DNA of 64,000 nt from Pseudomonas putida S13.1.2 (GTDB taxonomy: Bacteria; Pseudomonadota; Gammaproteobacteria; Pseudomonadales; Pseudomonadaceae), in NCBI RefSeq assembly GCF_000498395.2, contig NZ_CP010979.1:806001-870000 (forward strand), read 5' to 3'. Below the pieces are notes generated by a model. It searched no databases. It was not told the DNA's origin and saw nothing but the letters and a program-made list of their open reading frames with translations. A program made the translations under genes and the position numbers. Below, piece after piece: positions 15,988-24,751 of this stretch; position 1 is the first letter of the stretch; the number at the start of each line of letters is the position of its first letter.

Positions 15988-17475
15988 TCAGTAGCGGATC
16001 ATCACCGACTTGAGCTCGGTGAAGTCATCGATGAAGGCCGAGCCGAACTCGCGGCCAATGCCAGAGGCCTTGATGCCGCCAAACGGCACAGCCGGGTCAA
16101 GCAGGGTATGCATGTTCACCCACAGGGTACCGGCCTGGATTTGCGGGATCATGCGCATGGCCTTGCCCAGGTCGTTGGTCCACAGGCTGGCGCTGAGGCC
16201 GTAGGGCGAGGCGTTCATCAGTTGCAGCAGTTCGTCTTCGTCGTCATACGGCAGGAAGGTCGCCACGGGGCCGAAGGTTTCCTGGTTGAGCAGGGTGTCG
16301 CTGGCCGACCGGGCGAGGATGACCGTAGGTTCAACGAAGCAGCCGGGGCCGTCGCCCAGCGTGCCGCCATGAATGATCTGGCTGCCTTCGGCGCGGGCGA
16401 TGGCGAACAGTTCGGCCAGCTTTTGCTGGTGCGGCTTGTTGGCCACCGGGCCGAACTGGGTGGCCTCGTCCAGTGGCGAGCCGATTTTAAATTGGCCCAG
16501 GCGCTGGGACAGGGCGTCCAGTAGCGGGTCGATGCGCGAGCGGTGCACGTAGAAGCGCTCGCCAGCGGCGCAGATCTGCCCCGAGTGCAGGAAGCCGGCC
16601 TCGATGATGCCATCGACCGCTTTGTCCACGGCCACGTCGGGCAGGAAGGCCACCGCGTTCTTGCCGCCCAGTTCCAGTGTCGCGCGGGTCAGCTTGGCGC
16701 CCATGGCAGCCTGGCCTACGGCGATGCCAGTGGGCACGGAACCGGTGAACGAGACCTTGTCGGTACCTGCGTGCTCAATCAGTGCCTTGCCCACCAGGCC
16801 ACCACCGGTCAGCACGTTCAGTGCACCGGCCGGCAGGCCTGCTTCGGTGGCCAGTTCGGCAATGCGCAGCAGCGTCAGCGGGGTGAATTCGCTGGGCTTG
16901 AGGATGATGCTGCAGCCGGTGGTCAGGGCTGAGGCCAGCTTCCAGATGGCGATCATGGTGGCGAAATTCCACGGCACGATGCCCACCACCACACCGATCG
17001 GTTCGCGCAGGGTGAAGGCGCTGTAGCGTTCACCGGCGAACGAGGGCAGCGACGGGGTGATGGTCTGGCCGGTGATCTTGGTCGCCCATCCGGCGTAGTA
17101 GCGCAGGAAGTGCGCGGCCTGCTCTACTTCGAAGGCGCGGGAAATGCCGATGAGCTTGCCGGATTGCAAGGTTTCCAGCTGCGCCAGTTCTTCGCGGTTG
17201 GCTTCCAGCAGGTCGGCCAGCTTGAACAGCACTGCGGCGCGGGCGGCGGGGCTGGTGTGCGACCAGGCGGTAAAGCCTTGGCGCGAGGAGCTGACGGCAT
17301 GGTCGACATCGGCCTGGTTGGCGTCGGCGATGTGGGCGATGGTCTGGCCATTGGCCGGGTTGACCACGGCAATGTTCGACGACGACTGGCTGGCGAGGTG
17401 CTGGCCGTGGATGAACACGCCATGCTCGCGGGCCAAAAAGGCCGTGACGGCAGGTAGGAGGGTGATGTCGCTCAT
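15988..17475 (-). CDS. feaB: arylacetaldehyde dehydrogenase (FeaB-like)
   Basis: A 495-residue NAD-dependent aldehyde dehydrogenase; the start is the Met of MSDITLLPAVTAFLA. Catalytic residues are visible in TLELGGKNAV (general base Glu) and GQICAAGERFY (nucleophile Cys). Segments such as QLETLQSGKLIGISRAFEV and the C-terminal VPFGGIKASGIGREFG closely follow E. coli FeaB (phenylacetaldehyde dehydrogenase). In this setting it would oxidise 4-hydroxyphenylacetaldehyde from tyramine to 4-hydroxyphenylacetate, the substrate of the hydroxylase at 23503-25681. It heads the minus-strand genes and is divergent from the permease. The P. putida U name would be tynC, from memory. Confidence 0.85.
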   Translation of the reverse strand: MSDITLLPAVTAFLAREHGVFIHGQHLASQSSSNIAVVNPANGQTIAHIADANQADVDHAVSSSRQGFTAWSHTSPAARAAVLFKLADLLEANREELAQLETLQSGKLIGISRAFEVEQAAHFLRYYAGWATKITGQTITPSLPSFAGERYSAFTLREPIGVVVGIVPWNFATMIAIWKLASALTTGCSIILKPSEFTPLTLLRIAELATEAGLPAGALNVLTGGGLVGKALIEHAGTDKVSFTGSVPTGIAVGQAAMGAKLTRATLELGGKNAVAFLPDVAVDKAVDGIIEAGFLHSGQICAAGERFYVHRSRIDPLLDALSQRLGQFKIGSPLDEATQFGPVANKPHQQKLAELFAIARAEGSQIIHGGTLGDGPGCFVEPTVILARSASDTLLNQETFGPVATFLPYDDEDELLQLMNASPYGLSASLWTNDLGKAMRMIPQIQAGTLWVNMHTLLDPAVPFGGIKASGIGREFGSAFIDDFTELKSVMIRY

Positions 17476-17739
17476 GCAGACTCCGGGGCAGGTGGCCAAA
17501 GCTTGCAGCTTAGTGAGCGGGGCAGAGCGGTGCTTGCGCCTGCGTGACAGGTGCATGACTGTGGCTGCCAAGCTATGAATCAGCCTTGCGCGATCCCTTG
17601 TAGGAGCGGCGCCAGGGTCTGGAGCTGATTGCTGGCAGGCAGCAACAAGCCCGGCGGCAGCCATTGGCAAGACGCCATGCCACCTGCAGCGCACAGTAAT
17701 CACTCGTTCAACGCCACAAAAACAAGCCGGGGCATAACG

Positions 17740-19236
17740 ATGTCACTCAATAACAAGCTCACCGAGCACCTCAACCGCGGCACGGTCGGTTTCCCCACCG
17801 CACTGGCCAGCACCGTCGGGCTGATCATGGCCAGCCCGGTAATCCTCACTGCGACCATGGGCTTTGGCATCGGCGGCAGCGCCTTTGCGGTTGCCATGGT
17901 CATTGCCGCACTGATGATGCTGGCCCAGTCCACCACCTTTGCCGAGGCCGCGGCCATCCTGCCGACCACAGGTTCGGTGTACGACTACATCAACTGCGGC
18001 ATGGGGCGTTTCTTCGCCATCACCGGCACGCTGTCGGCCTACCTGATCGTGCATGTGTTCGCCGGCACCGCCGAAACCATCCTGTCGGGGGTGATGGCGC
18101 TGGTGAACTTCGAGCACCTCAATACCTTGGCAGAGTCCGCTGGTGGCTCGTGGCTGCTGGGGGTGTGCTTCGTGCTGGCGTTTGCGGTGCTCAATGCCTT
18201 TGGCGTCAGCGCTTTCAGCCGCGCGGAAGTGGTCCTCACCTTCGGCATGTGGACCACCTTGATGGTGTTCGGCGTGCTGGGCCTTATCGCCGCTCCCGCA
18301 GTGGAACTGGACGGCCCGTTCGGCGTGTCGCTGGTGGGCACCGACCTGATGACCATCCTCTCGCTGGTCGGCATGGCCATGTTCATGTTCGTCGGCTGCG
18401 AGTTCGTCACGCCGCTGGCGCCCGAGCTGCGCCGCTCGGCCTGGGTGCTGCCGCGGGCCATGGCGCTGGGCCTGTTCGGTGTGGCCAGTTGCATGTTCAT
18501 CTACGGTGCTGCGATGAAGCGCCAGGTGGAAAACGTGGTGCTGGATGCCGCCAGTGGCGTGCACCTGCTGGACACGCCCATGGCCATCCCGCGCTTCGCC
18601 GAACAGGTGATGGGTGATATCGGCCCAGTGTGGCTGGGTATCGGCTTCTTGTTCGCCGGCGCGGCCACCATCAACACGCTGATGGCCGGTGTGCCACGCA
18701 TTCTTTACGGCATGGCGGTCGACGGCGCATTGCCCAAGGTGTTCACCTACCTGCACCCGCGCTTCAAGACGCCGCTGCTGTGCATCTTGGTGGTGGCGTT
18801 GATCCCTTGCCTGCATGCCTGGTACCTGGGCGGCAACCCGGACAACATCCTGCACCTGGTGCTGGCCGCCGTATGCGCTTGGAGCACCGCCTACCTGCTG
18901 GTGACCCTGTCGGTGGTGCTATTGCGCATCCGCCGCCCAGACCTGCCGCGTGCCTACCGCTCGCCGCTGTTCCCGTTGCCGCAGATCTTCTCCAGCAGCG
19001 GTATCCTGATCGGCATGGCGTTCATTACACCGCCAGGCATGAACCCTGCCGATGTCTATGTGCCGTTCGCCATCATGCTTGGCGCTACGGCGGCCTATGC
19101 ATTGTTCTGGACGCTGTGCGTGCAGAAGGTCAACCCGTTCAAGCCGGCGCGGGTGGAGGATGTGCTGGAAAAAGAGTTCGCCGCCGAGCCTGGCCATGTC
19201 GTGGAGCACGTGCTGCATGATCAGAAATTTGCGTGA
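17740..19236 (+). CDS. APC-superfamily amine/amino-acid permease
   Basis: Start set at ATG 17740 (MSLNNKLTEHLNRGTVGFP), because the upstream frame extension is hydrophilic and unlike the family. The 498 residues hold about 12 membrane segments; ASPVILTATMGFGIGGSAF and FAEAAAILPTTGSVYDYI match the N-terminal APC signature. It is divergent from the aldehyde dehydrogenase across a 264-base promoter region and is followed by a small overlapping gene and the FeaR-like activator. Probable role: inner-membrane uptake of tyramine or a related amine. Confidence 0.88.
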   Translation: MSLNNKLTEHLNRGTVGFPTALASTVGLIMASPVILTATMGFGIGGSAFAVAMVIAALMMLAQSTTFAEAAAILPTTGSVYDYINCGMGRFFAITGTLSAYLIVHVFAGTAETILSGVMALVNFEHLNTLAESAGGSWLLGVCFVLAFAVLNAFGVSAFSRAEVVLTFGMWTTLMVFGVLGLIAAPAVELDGPFGVSLVGTDLMTILSLVGMAMFMFVGCEFVTPLAPELRRSAWVLPRAMALGLFGVASCMFIYGAAMKRQVENVVLDAASGVHLLDTPMAIPRFAEQVMGDIGPVWLGIGFLFAGAATINTLMAGVPRILYGMAVDGALPKVFTYLHPRFKTPLLCILVVALIPCLHAWYLGGNPDNILHLVLAAVCAWSTAYLLVTLSVVLLRIRRPDLPRAYRSPLFPLPQIFSSSGILIGMAFITPPGMNPADVYVPFAIMLGATAAYALFWTLCVQKVNPFKPARVEDVLEKEFAAEPGHVVEHVLHDQKFA

Positions 19237-19786
19237 ACGCCTGCTGGCGCCTCGGGCGCCTTCCGGTTACCGCCCCGGGGCGACGCTGGCATGCCTGGCG
19301 CGCAACTTGGGGCAGCAGGGCCTGGCTGGTGGGGTGATGCACGACCCGGCACAGGGCTGGCAAGCCAAGGTGCACGAACGGGTCGAAGCCCATCTGCTGA
19401 TGCACATCGTCACCTGTGAGTTCCAGTTGCAGCTGCCTGCCCCGCATGGGCGCGAGGTCAGCCTGGAACTGCGCCATACCGGTGCGCTACGCCGCACCGG
19501 CCTGGCCTGCGTGTACCGCAAGGGTGACCGGGCGCGCTTCACCCAGCTGCGTGACCGGTTGCTGCAGCAGGCAGCACTGGTGGCGGCGCTGATGCCGCTG
19601 GATTTCAAGCGCTTGACCCTGGCCTGGCGCGACGGCCAGTGGTTACTGACGCTGGAACACATGGGCGGCAGCGAAGTGGTCAACCGCATGCCGGCGTTTC
19701 GCCGCTACGTCCCCGTCAGCCCGCAACAGCGGGCGCACCTGATGGCCAGCCTTGCCCAGTTCAACGCCCTGCTACCCAGTCTTTGA
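19217..19786 (+). CDS. conserved hypothetical protein in the amine cluster
   Basis: A 189-residue protein (MIRNLRERLLAPRAPSGYRP...). Its start lies inside the last codons of the permease gene, a 20-base overlap that implies translational coupling. It is Arg- and Leu-rich, with no signal peptide or membrane segment and no catalytic motif I recognise. It may belong to DUF3156, which I recall near such permeases, but this is not certain. The tight link suggests a helper or control role for the permease or pathway. Confidence 0.65.
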   Translation: MIRNLRERLLAPRAPSGYRPGATLACLARNLGQQGLAGGVMHDPAQGWQAKVHERVEAHLLMHIVTCEFQLQLPAPHGREVSLELRHTGALRRTGLACVYRKGDRARFTQLRDRLLQQAALVAALMPLDFKRLTLAWRDGQWLLTLEHMGGSEVVNRMPAFRRYVPVSPQQRAHLMASLAQFNALLPSL

Positions 19787-19834
19787 CGCAACCTGGCATA
19801 CGCCTTGCTATGTCTACCGACGAATGATGACAGT

Positions 19835-19870
19835 TGTGCGCACATAGATAACATGTTAACAATGTGCGCA
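19835..19870. promoter_or_regulatory. repeat-rich promoter region of the FeaR-like gene
   Basis: TGTGCGCA occurs twice, at 19835-19842 and 19863-19870, 28 bases apart; the first is part of the perfect palindrome TGTGCGCACA. Between them is TAACATGTTAAC (19849-19860), a palindrome-like site that differs by one base from a site in the hpaG1/hpaA promoter region. It ends 30 bases before the activator start, a good place for autoregulation or control by an HpaR-type repressor. Confidence 0.5.
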
Positions 19871-19900
19871 TAACAACAAAATCCTGCGTCGAGGGCAGCC

Positions 19901-20842
19901 ATGCATACTCAACAATCCACCCGTCAGGGGCTGGAACGCTGGACCACGGCCATGCAGCAGATCTGCGGCCGTTTCGAGACGGAGCTTGCGTCCAATCACT
20001 CGCTGTTCATCGGCGAAATTTCCACCTTTTCCCGCGCCGGCCTGCCGCTGGCCAACCTGCGCACCAACGCCGGCAACATCCGCCGGCTGGGCGAAAACTC
20101 CACGCTTGACGATGACCAGCATTGCTTCCTGGTCAGCCAGCGTGCGGGGCATTCCACCGTGGCCCAGGGTGGCGTGCAGGTCAGCCTGGCGCCGGGTGAA
20201 CTGCTGTTGATGGATTCGGTCGGGCGTTGCGAAATCACTCCCAGCGGCCTGATCGAGCATGTCTCGCTGGCCCTGTCGCGTGAGCAGGTGCGCAAGTATG
20301 TGCAAGGCAGCGGCCCGATGTTTGGCAAGATCTCCTCGAGCAACGCCTGCGGGCGCATGCTGCATGTGCTGATGGACCAGCTGTGCAAGGACGGTAACGT
20401 GAGCGGCGATGGCGCCCAGGGTGATGCGCTGCAGACCGCCTTCATCGCCCTGCTGGAGCCGGGCTTCGAGCGCAATGGCGAAGCGCCGGGCAACTTTGGG
20501 GCCTTGAACGGTGCCAACCTGCGGGGCTACGTGCAGCAGGTGATCGACGAGTCGCTGTCACAGCCTGGGCTGACCCCGTCCAACCTGGCCGGGCGCCTGA
20601 ACATCTCGGTGCGTCACCTGTACCGGCTGTTCGAGGAGGAGGGCGATAGCGTGTGCCGCTACATTCAGCGGGCGCGCCTGAAGCGCAGTGCGGATGACCT
20701 GGCCAACCCGTTCTTCAGGAGCGAGTCGATTACCTCGATCGCCTACAAGTGGGGGTTTACCGACTCGGCGCATTTCAGCCGCTCGTTCAAGAAACAGTTC
20801 GAACGCTCTCCGAAGGACTACCGGGCGCAGGCGATGGCGTGA
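19901..20842 (+). CDS. feaR: AraC-family transcriptional activator, FeaR-like
   Basis: A 313-residue regulator with a GAGGG site before the ATG. The C-terminal ~100 residues carry the two AraC helix-turn-helix motifs (LTPSNLAGRLNISVRHLYRLF and ITSIAYKWGFTDSAHFSRSFKKQF), and the N-terminal ligand domain resembles FeaR, which activates the tyramine/phenethylamine oxidase and aldehyde dehydrogenase genes in E. coli. Here the likely targets are the aldehyde dehydrogenase and permease promoters. In the P. putida U scheme I remember it as TynR. Confidence 0.85.
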   Translation: MHTQQSTRQGLERWTTAMQQICGRFETELASNHSLFIGEISTFSRAGLPLANLRTNAGNIRRLGENSTLDDDQHCFLVSQRAGHSTVAQGGVQVSLAPGELLLMDSVGRCEITPSGLIEHVSLALSREQVRKYVQGSGPMFGKISSSNACGRMLHVLMDQLCKDGNVSGDGAQGDALQTAFIALLEPGFERNGEAPGNFGALNGANLRGYVQQVIDESLSQPGLTPSNLAGRLNISVRHLYRLFEEEGDSVCRYIQRARLKRSADDLANPFFRSESITSIAYKWGFTDSAHFSRSFKKQFERSPKDYRAQAMA

Positions 20843-20860
20843 GTGTGATGGGCTCTGGTC

Positions 20861-22159
20861 TCAGCGACGGCCGTTGAAGTAGCCCGACAGCTGGTGCAGG
20901 GTCTTGCCGGCAGTGAGCAGCAGCGGGCGGAAATGGTCTTTGCCGAGGATGCGTGCATGCTTGACCGAGCTGACCAGGTCATAACGCTTCGATCCTTCAT
21001 GCATGCCTTCGGCGAGTATCTTGCAAATGATGTGGCTGGGCGTGACGCCAAAGCCGGAGTAGCCCTGCACAAAGAAGGCGTTGGGGCGGTTGTCGAGGGT
21101 GCCTATCTGCGGAAACAGGTTGGCACTGGTGGCCATCGGGCCGCCCCAGGCCAGGTCAATGCGCACGTCTTTCAGGTAGGGGAAAATCTTCAGCATCAGG
21201 GCGCGGTTCCAGGCCTTCAGGTCCAGCGGGAAGTGCTCGACGAAGGGCGTGGCGGCGCCAAACAGCAGGCGGTTCTCGCGGGTGACCCGGTAGTAGTCGA
21301 TGACCGGGCGGATGTCGCTGTAAGCCCCGCGTATCGGGCTGATGCGCTCGATCAGCTCATCCGGCAACGGCTCGGTCATCATCTGGAAGGCATAGGTGTT
21401 GATGGTGCGTGCGTGCAGCTGCGGCTCCAGCTTGTTGAGGAAGCTGTCGCACGCCCACAGCAGCTTGCTGGCGCGTACCGAGCCACGGCCGGTGCGTACC
21501 GTGATGCGCTCGCCGTAGGTCACTTCCAGGGCCGGGCTGTGTTCGAAGATGCGCGCACCATGGCCGACCAGTGCCTGCGCTTCGCCCAGCAGCAGGTTCA
21601 GTGAATGCACATGGCCACCGCCCATGTGCAGCAGGGCGCTGCTGTAGGCGTTGCTACCGATGATCTGGCGCACTTCGCTGCCACCGAGAAAACGGATCTG
21701 GTCGCGTGTATTGATCGCCTTGAACGCCTTCTCCCATTTGCGCAGGGTCTGTTCCTGGCGGCGGTTGAAGCCCATGTAGCCATAGCCGTGGCAGAAGTCG
21801 GCGTCTATGGCGTAGCGGGCGATGCGGTCCTTGATGATGCCGGCGCCCAGTTCGCTGATTTCGAAGATATCCCTCACGCCCTGATCGCCGACGCTGCTGC
21901 GGATCTTCTCCAGGTCGTGGCCGATGCCCGCCATGATCTGCCCGCCGTTGCGCCCGCTGCCGCCGTAGCCCAGGTAACGGGCCTCGAGCACGACGATATT
22001 GGTCACGCCTTGTTCCGCCAGCTCCAGGGCGGTGTTAATGCCGGAGAAACCGCCACCGATCACCACCACATCGGCCTCGATGTCGCGTTCCAGGGTAGGG
22101 AAGCTCAGGTTGTACTTCTTGGTCGCCGAGTAGTAGGTGGGGCTCTCGAGGGTGATCAT
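20861..22159 (-). CDS. FAD-dependent oxidoreductase, PuuB-like (DAO family)
   Basis: Start taken at ATG 22159 (MITLESPTYYSATKKYNLSFP); the ATG 12 codons upstream would sit against the TTAATGTATTAATG site and lacks a ribosome binding site. The 432 residues have VVVIGGGFSGINTALELAE (FAD), LEARYLGYGGSGRNGGQ (typical of gamma-glutamylputrescine oxidase and glycine oxidase relatives) and a C-terminal FFVQGYSGFGVTP. It probably oxidises an amine or amino acid. It is divergent from hpaR and convergent with the FeaR gene. No glutamine-synthetase-like PuuA is nearby, so the gamma-glutamyl route is not indicated. Confidence 0.8.
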   Translation of the reverse strand: MITLESPTYYSATKKYNLSFPTLERDIEADVVVIGGGFSGINTALELAEQGVTNIVVLEARYLGYGGSGRNGGQIMAGIGHDLEKIRSSVGDQGVRDIFEISELGAGIIKDRIARYAIDADFCHGYGYMGFNRRQEQTLRKWEKAFKAINTRDQIRFLGGSEVRQIIGSNAYSSALLHMGGGHVHSLNLLLGEAQALVGHGARIFEHSPALEVTYGERITVRTGRGSVRASKLLWACDSFLNKLEPQLHARTINTYAFQMMTEPLPDELIERISPIRGAYSDIRPVIDYYRVTRENRLLFGAATPFVEHFPLDLKAWNRALMLKIFPYLKDVRIDLAWGGPMATSANLFPQIGTLDNRPNAFFVQGYSGFGVTPSHIICKILAEGMHEGSKRYDLVSSVKHARILGKDHFRPLLLTAGKTLHQLSGYFNGRR

Positions 22160-22198
22160 GACGCAGCCTGCTGACTGGAAATGGGTAGAAACCATTCT

Positions 22199-22213
22199 AT
22201 TAATGTATTAATG
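22199..22213. promoter_or_regulatory. candidate HpaR operator (hpaR / flavin oxidoreductase)
   Basis: TTAATGTATTAATG (22200-22213) within ATTAAT-GT-ATTAAT, located in the divergent promoter region of hpaR and the flavin oxidoreductase. The same 14-base word with one change (TTAATGTGTTAATG) occurs at 33360-33373 in the hpaG1/hpaA promoter. MarR-type HpaR is known in E. coli to bind palindromes in its catabolic promoter; sharing of the word is seen, binding is inferred. Confidence 0.55.
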
Positions 22214-22266
22214 ATTGTGCACTGGCATACTCGCCGGTTTGCTATTTCCAGCCTCCTTGAGCCCGC

Positions 22267-22689
22267 ATGACCACACCAAGACCCTCCCTGACCCTGACCT
22301 TGCTGCAGGCGCGCGAAGCCACCATGGCGTTCTTCCGCCCGGCATTGAATGCCCATGACCTGACCGAGCAGCAATGGCGGGTAATTCGTATCCTGCGCCA
22401 GCAAGGCGAGCTGGAAAGCCATCAGTTGGCGGAGCTGGCCTGTATCCTCAAGCCCAGCATGAGCGGGGTGCTCAAGCGCCTGGAGCGTGACGGCATCGTG
22501 GCGCGGCGCAAGTCGCCGGAAGACCAGCGCCGGGTGTTTATCAGCCTGACCGAGGCCGGCCAGCAAGCGTTTCTGGCGATGAGCGAGGAGATGACACGCA
22601 ACTACGACAAGATCCTCGCCCAGTTTGGCGAGGACAAGCTGCAGCAACTGATGCAGCTGCTGGATGAAATGAAGAAGATCAAACCCTGA
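22267..22689 (+). CDS. hpaR: homoprotocatechuate operon regulator HpaR, MarR family
   Basis: A 140-residue MarR-fold repressor. LTLTLLQAREATMAFFRP, LTEQQWRVIRILRQQGELE and LKPSMSGVLKRLERDGIV match HpaR, which represses the meta-cleavage genes until 4-hydroxyphenylacetate or homoprotocatechuate binds. It lies at the left border of the hpa cluster; a second copy of equal length (34545-34967) lies at the right border. The two share most of their residues, so they arose by duplication or recombination within the cluster. Confidence 0.88.
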   Translation: MTTPRPSLTLTLLQAREATMAFFRPALNAHDLTEQQWRVIRILRQQGELESHQLAELACILKPSMSGVLKRLERDGIVARRKSPEDQRRVFISLTEAGQQAFLAMSEEMTRNYDKILAQFGEDKLQQLMQLLDEMKKIKP

Positions 22690-22700
22690 CGCACCCGCCG

Positions 22701-23300
22701 TCAGCGGTTGAGTGACAGCGAGTCTTCCAGCACTTTCAGCAGTGCTGCCGCGCGCCGCTCATAGGCGTCGGGGCCTGCGTACATCAGCTCCACATACAGG
22801 CTGTCGATGATGCCCAGGTAGGCATCTGCATACAGCGCCAGGCGGCTGTGCTGCTCATCAGCCCAGCGGTGGCGAGTTTGCAGGGCCTGGCAGAACCCTT
22901 CTCGTATGCCGTCCAGGTATTTTTCGAAGCCCGAAGTCACAATCGGCTTGATACCCGATGGGGGCAGGAACGCTGTGCGCAACACAAAGCGCAGCTCGGC
23001 CGAGTCGCGATAACGCTCAGCCAGGTGCAGCGCCAGCCAGTGCCCCGGCGCCAGGCCGTCGCGGGCTTCCTGCGCAAAGCCGTGCTCGACAAAGGCCGTT
23101 TCCTGCACCAGCGCACGCTGGAACACCTCCACGAACAAGGCGTCCTTGTTGGCGAAGTGCGCATACAGCGATGCCTTGCGCATGCCCGCCAGCTGGGCGA
23201 TTTCGTTCAGCGAAGAGGCGTCGTAGCCGTACTCGGCGAAGTGGCCGACGGCGGCATCGCACACACGCACCGCAGAAGGGGAAAGGTCTTTCAACAGCAT
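22701..23300 (-). CDS. TetR/AcrR-family transcriptional regulator
   Basis: A 199-residue repressor. The N-terminal HTH is seen in FAEYGYDASSLNEIAQLAGMRKASLYAHFANKDALF; the C-terminal ligand domain ends RRAAALLKVLEDSLSLNR. It is divergent from the hydroxylase oxygenase gene across 202 bases and convergent with hpaR (11 bases apart), so it most likely controls the hydroxylase genes and/or itself. TetR control is not part of the classic E. coli hpa scheme. Confidence 0.88.
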   Translation of the reverse strand: MLLKDLSPSAVRVCDAAVGHFAEYGYDASSLNEIAQLAGMRKASLYAHFANKDALFVEVFQRALVQETAFVEHGFAQEARDGLAPGHWLALHLAERYRDSAELRFVLRTAFLPPSGIKPIVTSGFEKYLDGIREGFCQALQTRHRWADEQHSRLALYADAYLGIIDSLYVELMYAGPDAYERRAAALLKVLEDSLSLNR

Positions 23301-23380
23301 CGCTCCGTCAGGGGCGCGGCGGGCCGCGCGCGTCTTGAGGGTTGGATTGTGGTGATCGAAAATGCACGGGTCAATGCTTG

Positions 23381-23437
23381 TTGCAGTGCAATTTCAGCGC
23401 GCCATGGAAAGTGCAATGTTCCCCTCGTAACGTGCAT
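23381..23437. promoter_or_regulatory. repeated GTGCAA words before the hydroxylase gene
   Basis: The perfect interrupted palindrome TTGCA-G-TGCAA (23381-23391) is followed by GTGCAAT at 23411 and GTGCAT at 23432, at steps of 24 and 21 bases, i.e. near two helical turns. They lie in the promoter region shared by the TetR gene and the hydroxylase operon, and are candidates for binding by the TetR protein or an AraC activator. Only the pattern is observed. Confidence 0.35.
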
Positions 23438-23502
23438 TCCGCCGCCCCATCGCCCCTCACATACTGACCGCGTCTTCGAATCCAATAAGAAAGAGACCGC
23501 TC

Positions 23503-24672
23503 ATGAAAAAGCCAAACCCCCTGCTGGAAGACCTGAAATCCGTCCTGCCGACCATCGCCGCCAATGCCATGCGTGCAGAGCAGGACCGCAGTGTGCCGGC
23601 AGAGAATATCGCCTTGCTGAAAAGCATCGGCATGCACCGCGCTTTCTTGCCCAAACACTTCGGCGGCATGGAAATCACCCTGCCGGAGTTCGCCCAGTGC
23701 ATCGCCTTGCTGGCGGGGGCCTGCGCCAGCACCGCCTGGGCCATGAGCCTGCTGTGCACCCACAGCCACCAGATGGCAATGTTCTCGCCCAAGCTACAGC
23801 AGGAGGTGTGGGGCAGCGACCCGGATGCCACCGCCAGCAGCAGCATCGCGCCGTTCGGCCGCACCGAAGAGGTTGAGGGTGGCGTGTCGTTCAGCGGCGA
23901 AATGGGCTGGAGTTCCGGTTGCGACCACGCCGAATGGGCGATTCTCGGTTTCCGCCGCAAGAATGCCGAAGGCGCTCAGGATTACTGCTTCGCCATCCTG
24001 CCTCGTGGCGACTATGAAATCCGTGATGACTGGTATGCCGTGGGCATGCGCGGCAGCGGCAGCAAGACCCTGATCGTGCGTGATGCCTTCGTGCCCGAGC
24101 ACCGCATCCAGAAGGCCAAGGACATGATGGAGGGCAAGTCGGCGGGCTTTGGCTTGTACCCCGACAGCAAGATTTTCTTCGCCCCGTATCGCCCGTATTT
24201 TGCCAGCGGCTTCTCCACGGTCAGCCTCGGTATTGCCGAGCGCATGCTGGAGGTGTTCCGCGAGAAAACCCGCAACCGGGTGCGTGCCTACACCGGTGCC
24301 CCTGTGGGCGCCGCCACCCCGGCGCTGATGCGCCTGGCCGAGTCGACCCACCAGGTGGCTGCCGCCCGGGCACTGCTGGAAAAGAGCTGGGACGAGATTG
24401 CCGAGCACAGTGCCCGCCACCAATACCCGTCGCGTGGCACGCTGGCGTTCTGGCGTACCAACCAAGGCTACGCCGTGAAGATGTGCATCCAGGCCGTCGA
24501 CCGCCTGATGGAGGCGGCCGGTGGTGGCGCCTGGTTCGAGAGCAACGAACTGCAGCGGCTGTTCCGCGATTCGCACATGACCGGTGCCCATGCCTACACC
24601 GATTACGACGTGTGTTCGCAAATCCTCGGCCGCGAGCTGATGGGCCTGGAGCCTGACCCGGCGATGGTCTGA
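23503..24672 (+). CDS. 4-hydroxyphenylacetate 3-hydroxylase, oxygenase component (C2 type)
   Basis: A 389-residue flavin monooxygenase with the acyl-CoA-dehydrogenase fold: the helical N-terminal domain (LLEDLKSVLPTIAANAM), a central beta domain (FSGEMGWSSGCDHAEWAILGFR, GMRGSGSKTLIVRDAFVPEHR) and a C-terminal helical bundle. It resembles the C2 component of Acinetobacter baumannii p-hydroxyphenylacetate hydroxylase, which uses reduced FMN and O2 to make 3,4-dihydroxyphenylacetate. It is unrelated to E. coli HpaB. The reductase gene follows 80 bases later, and the next step, ring cleavage, is hpaD. In P. putida U the pair is called hpaBC, from memory. Confidence 0.88.
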   Translation: MKKPNPLLEDLKSVLPTIAANAMRAEQDRSVPAENIALLKSIGMHRAFLPKHFGGMEITLPEFAQCIALLAGACASTAWAMSLLCTHSHQMAMFSPKLQQEVWGSDPDATASSSIAPFGRTEEVEGGVSFSGEMGWSSGCDHAEWAILGFRRKNAEGAQDYCFAILPRGDYEIRDDWYAVGMRGSGSKTLIVRDAFVPEHRIQKAKDMMEGKSAGFGLYPDSKIFFAPYRPYFASGFSTVSLGIAERMLEVFREKTRNRVRAYTGAPVGAATPALMRLAESTHQVAAARALLEKSWDEIAEHSARHQYPSRGTLAFWRTNQGYAVKMCIQAVDRLMEAAGGGAWFESNELQRLFRDSHMTGAHAYTDYDVCSQILGRELMGLEPDPAMV

Positions 24673-24751
24673 GCCGCCACCTGTTTTCACCCATCCCCTA
24701 CAAGCACAACAACAAACAGGGCAGGCTGCCAGGCCTGCCCGGGAGTCTTGC

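Noticed and set aside
17476..17739. sigma-54 promoter in the aldehyde dehydrogenase/permease gap
   Set aside because: TTGGCAAGACGCCATGCC at about 17664 looked tempting, but the GG-to-GC distance is 11, not the required 10 bases.
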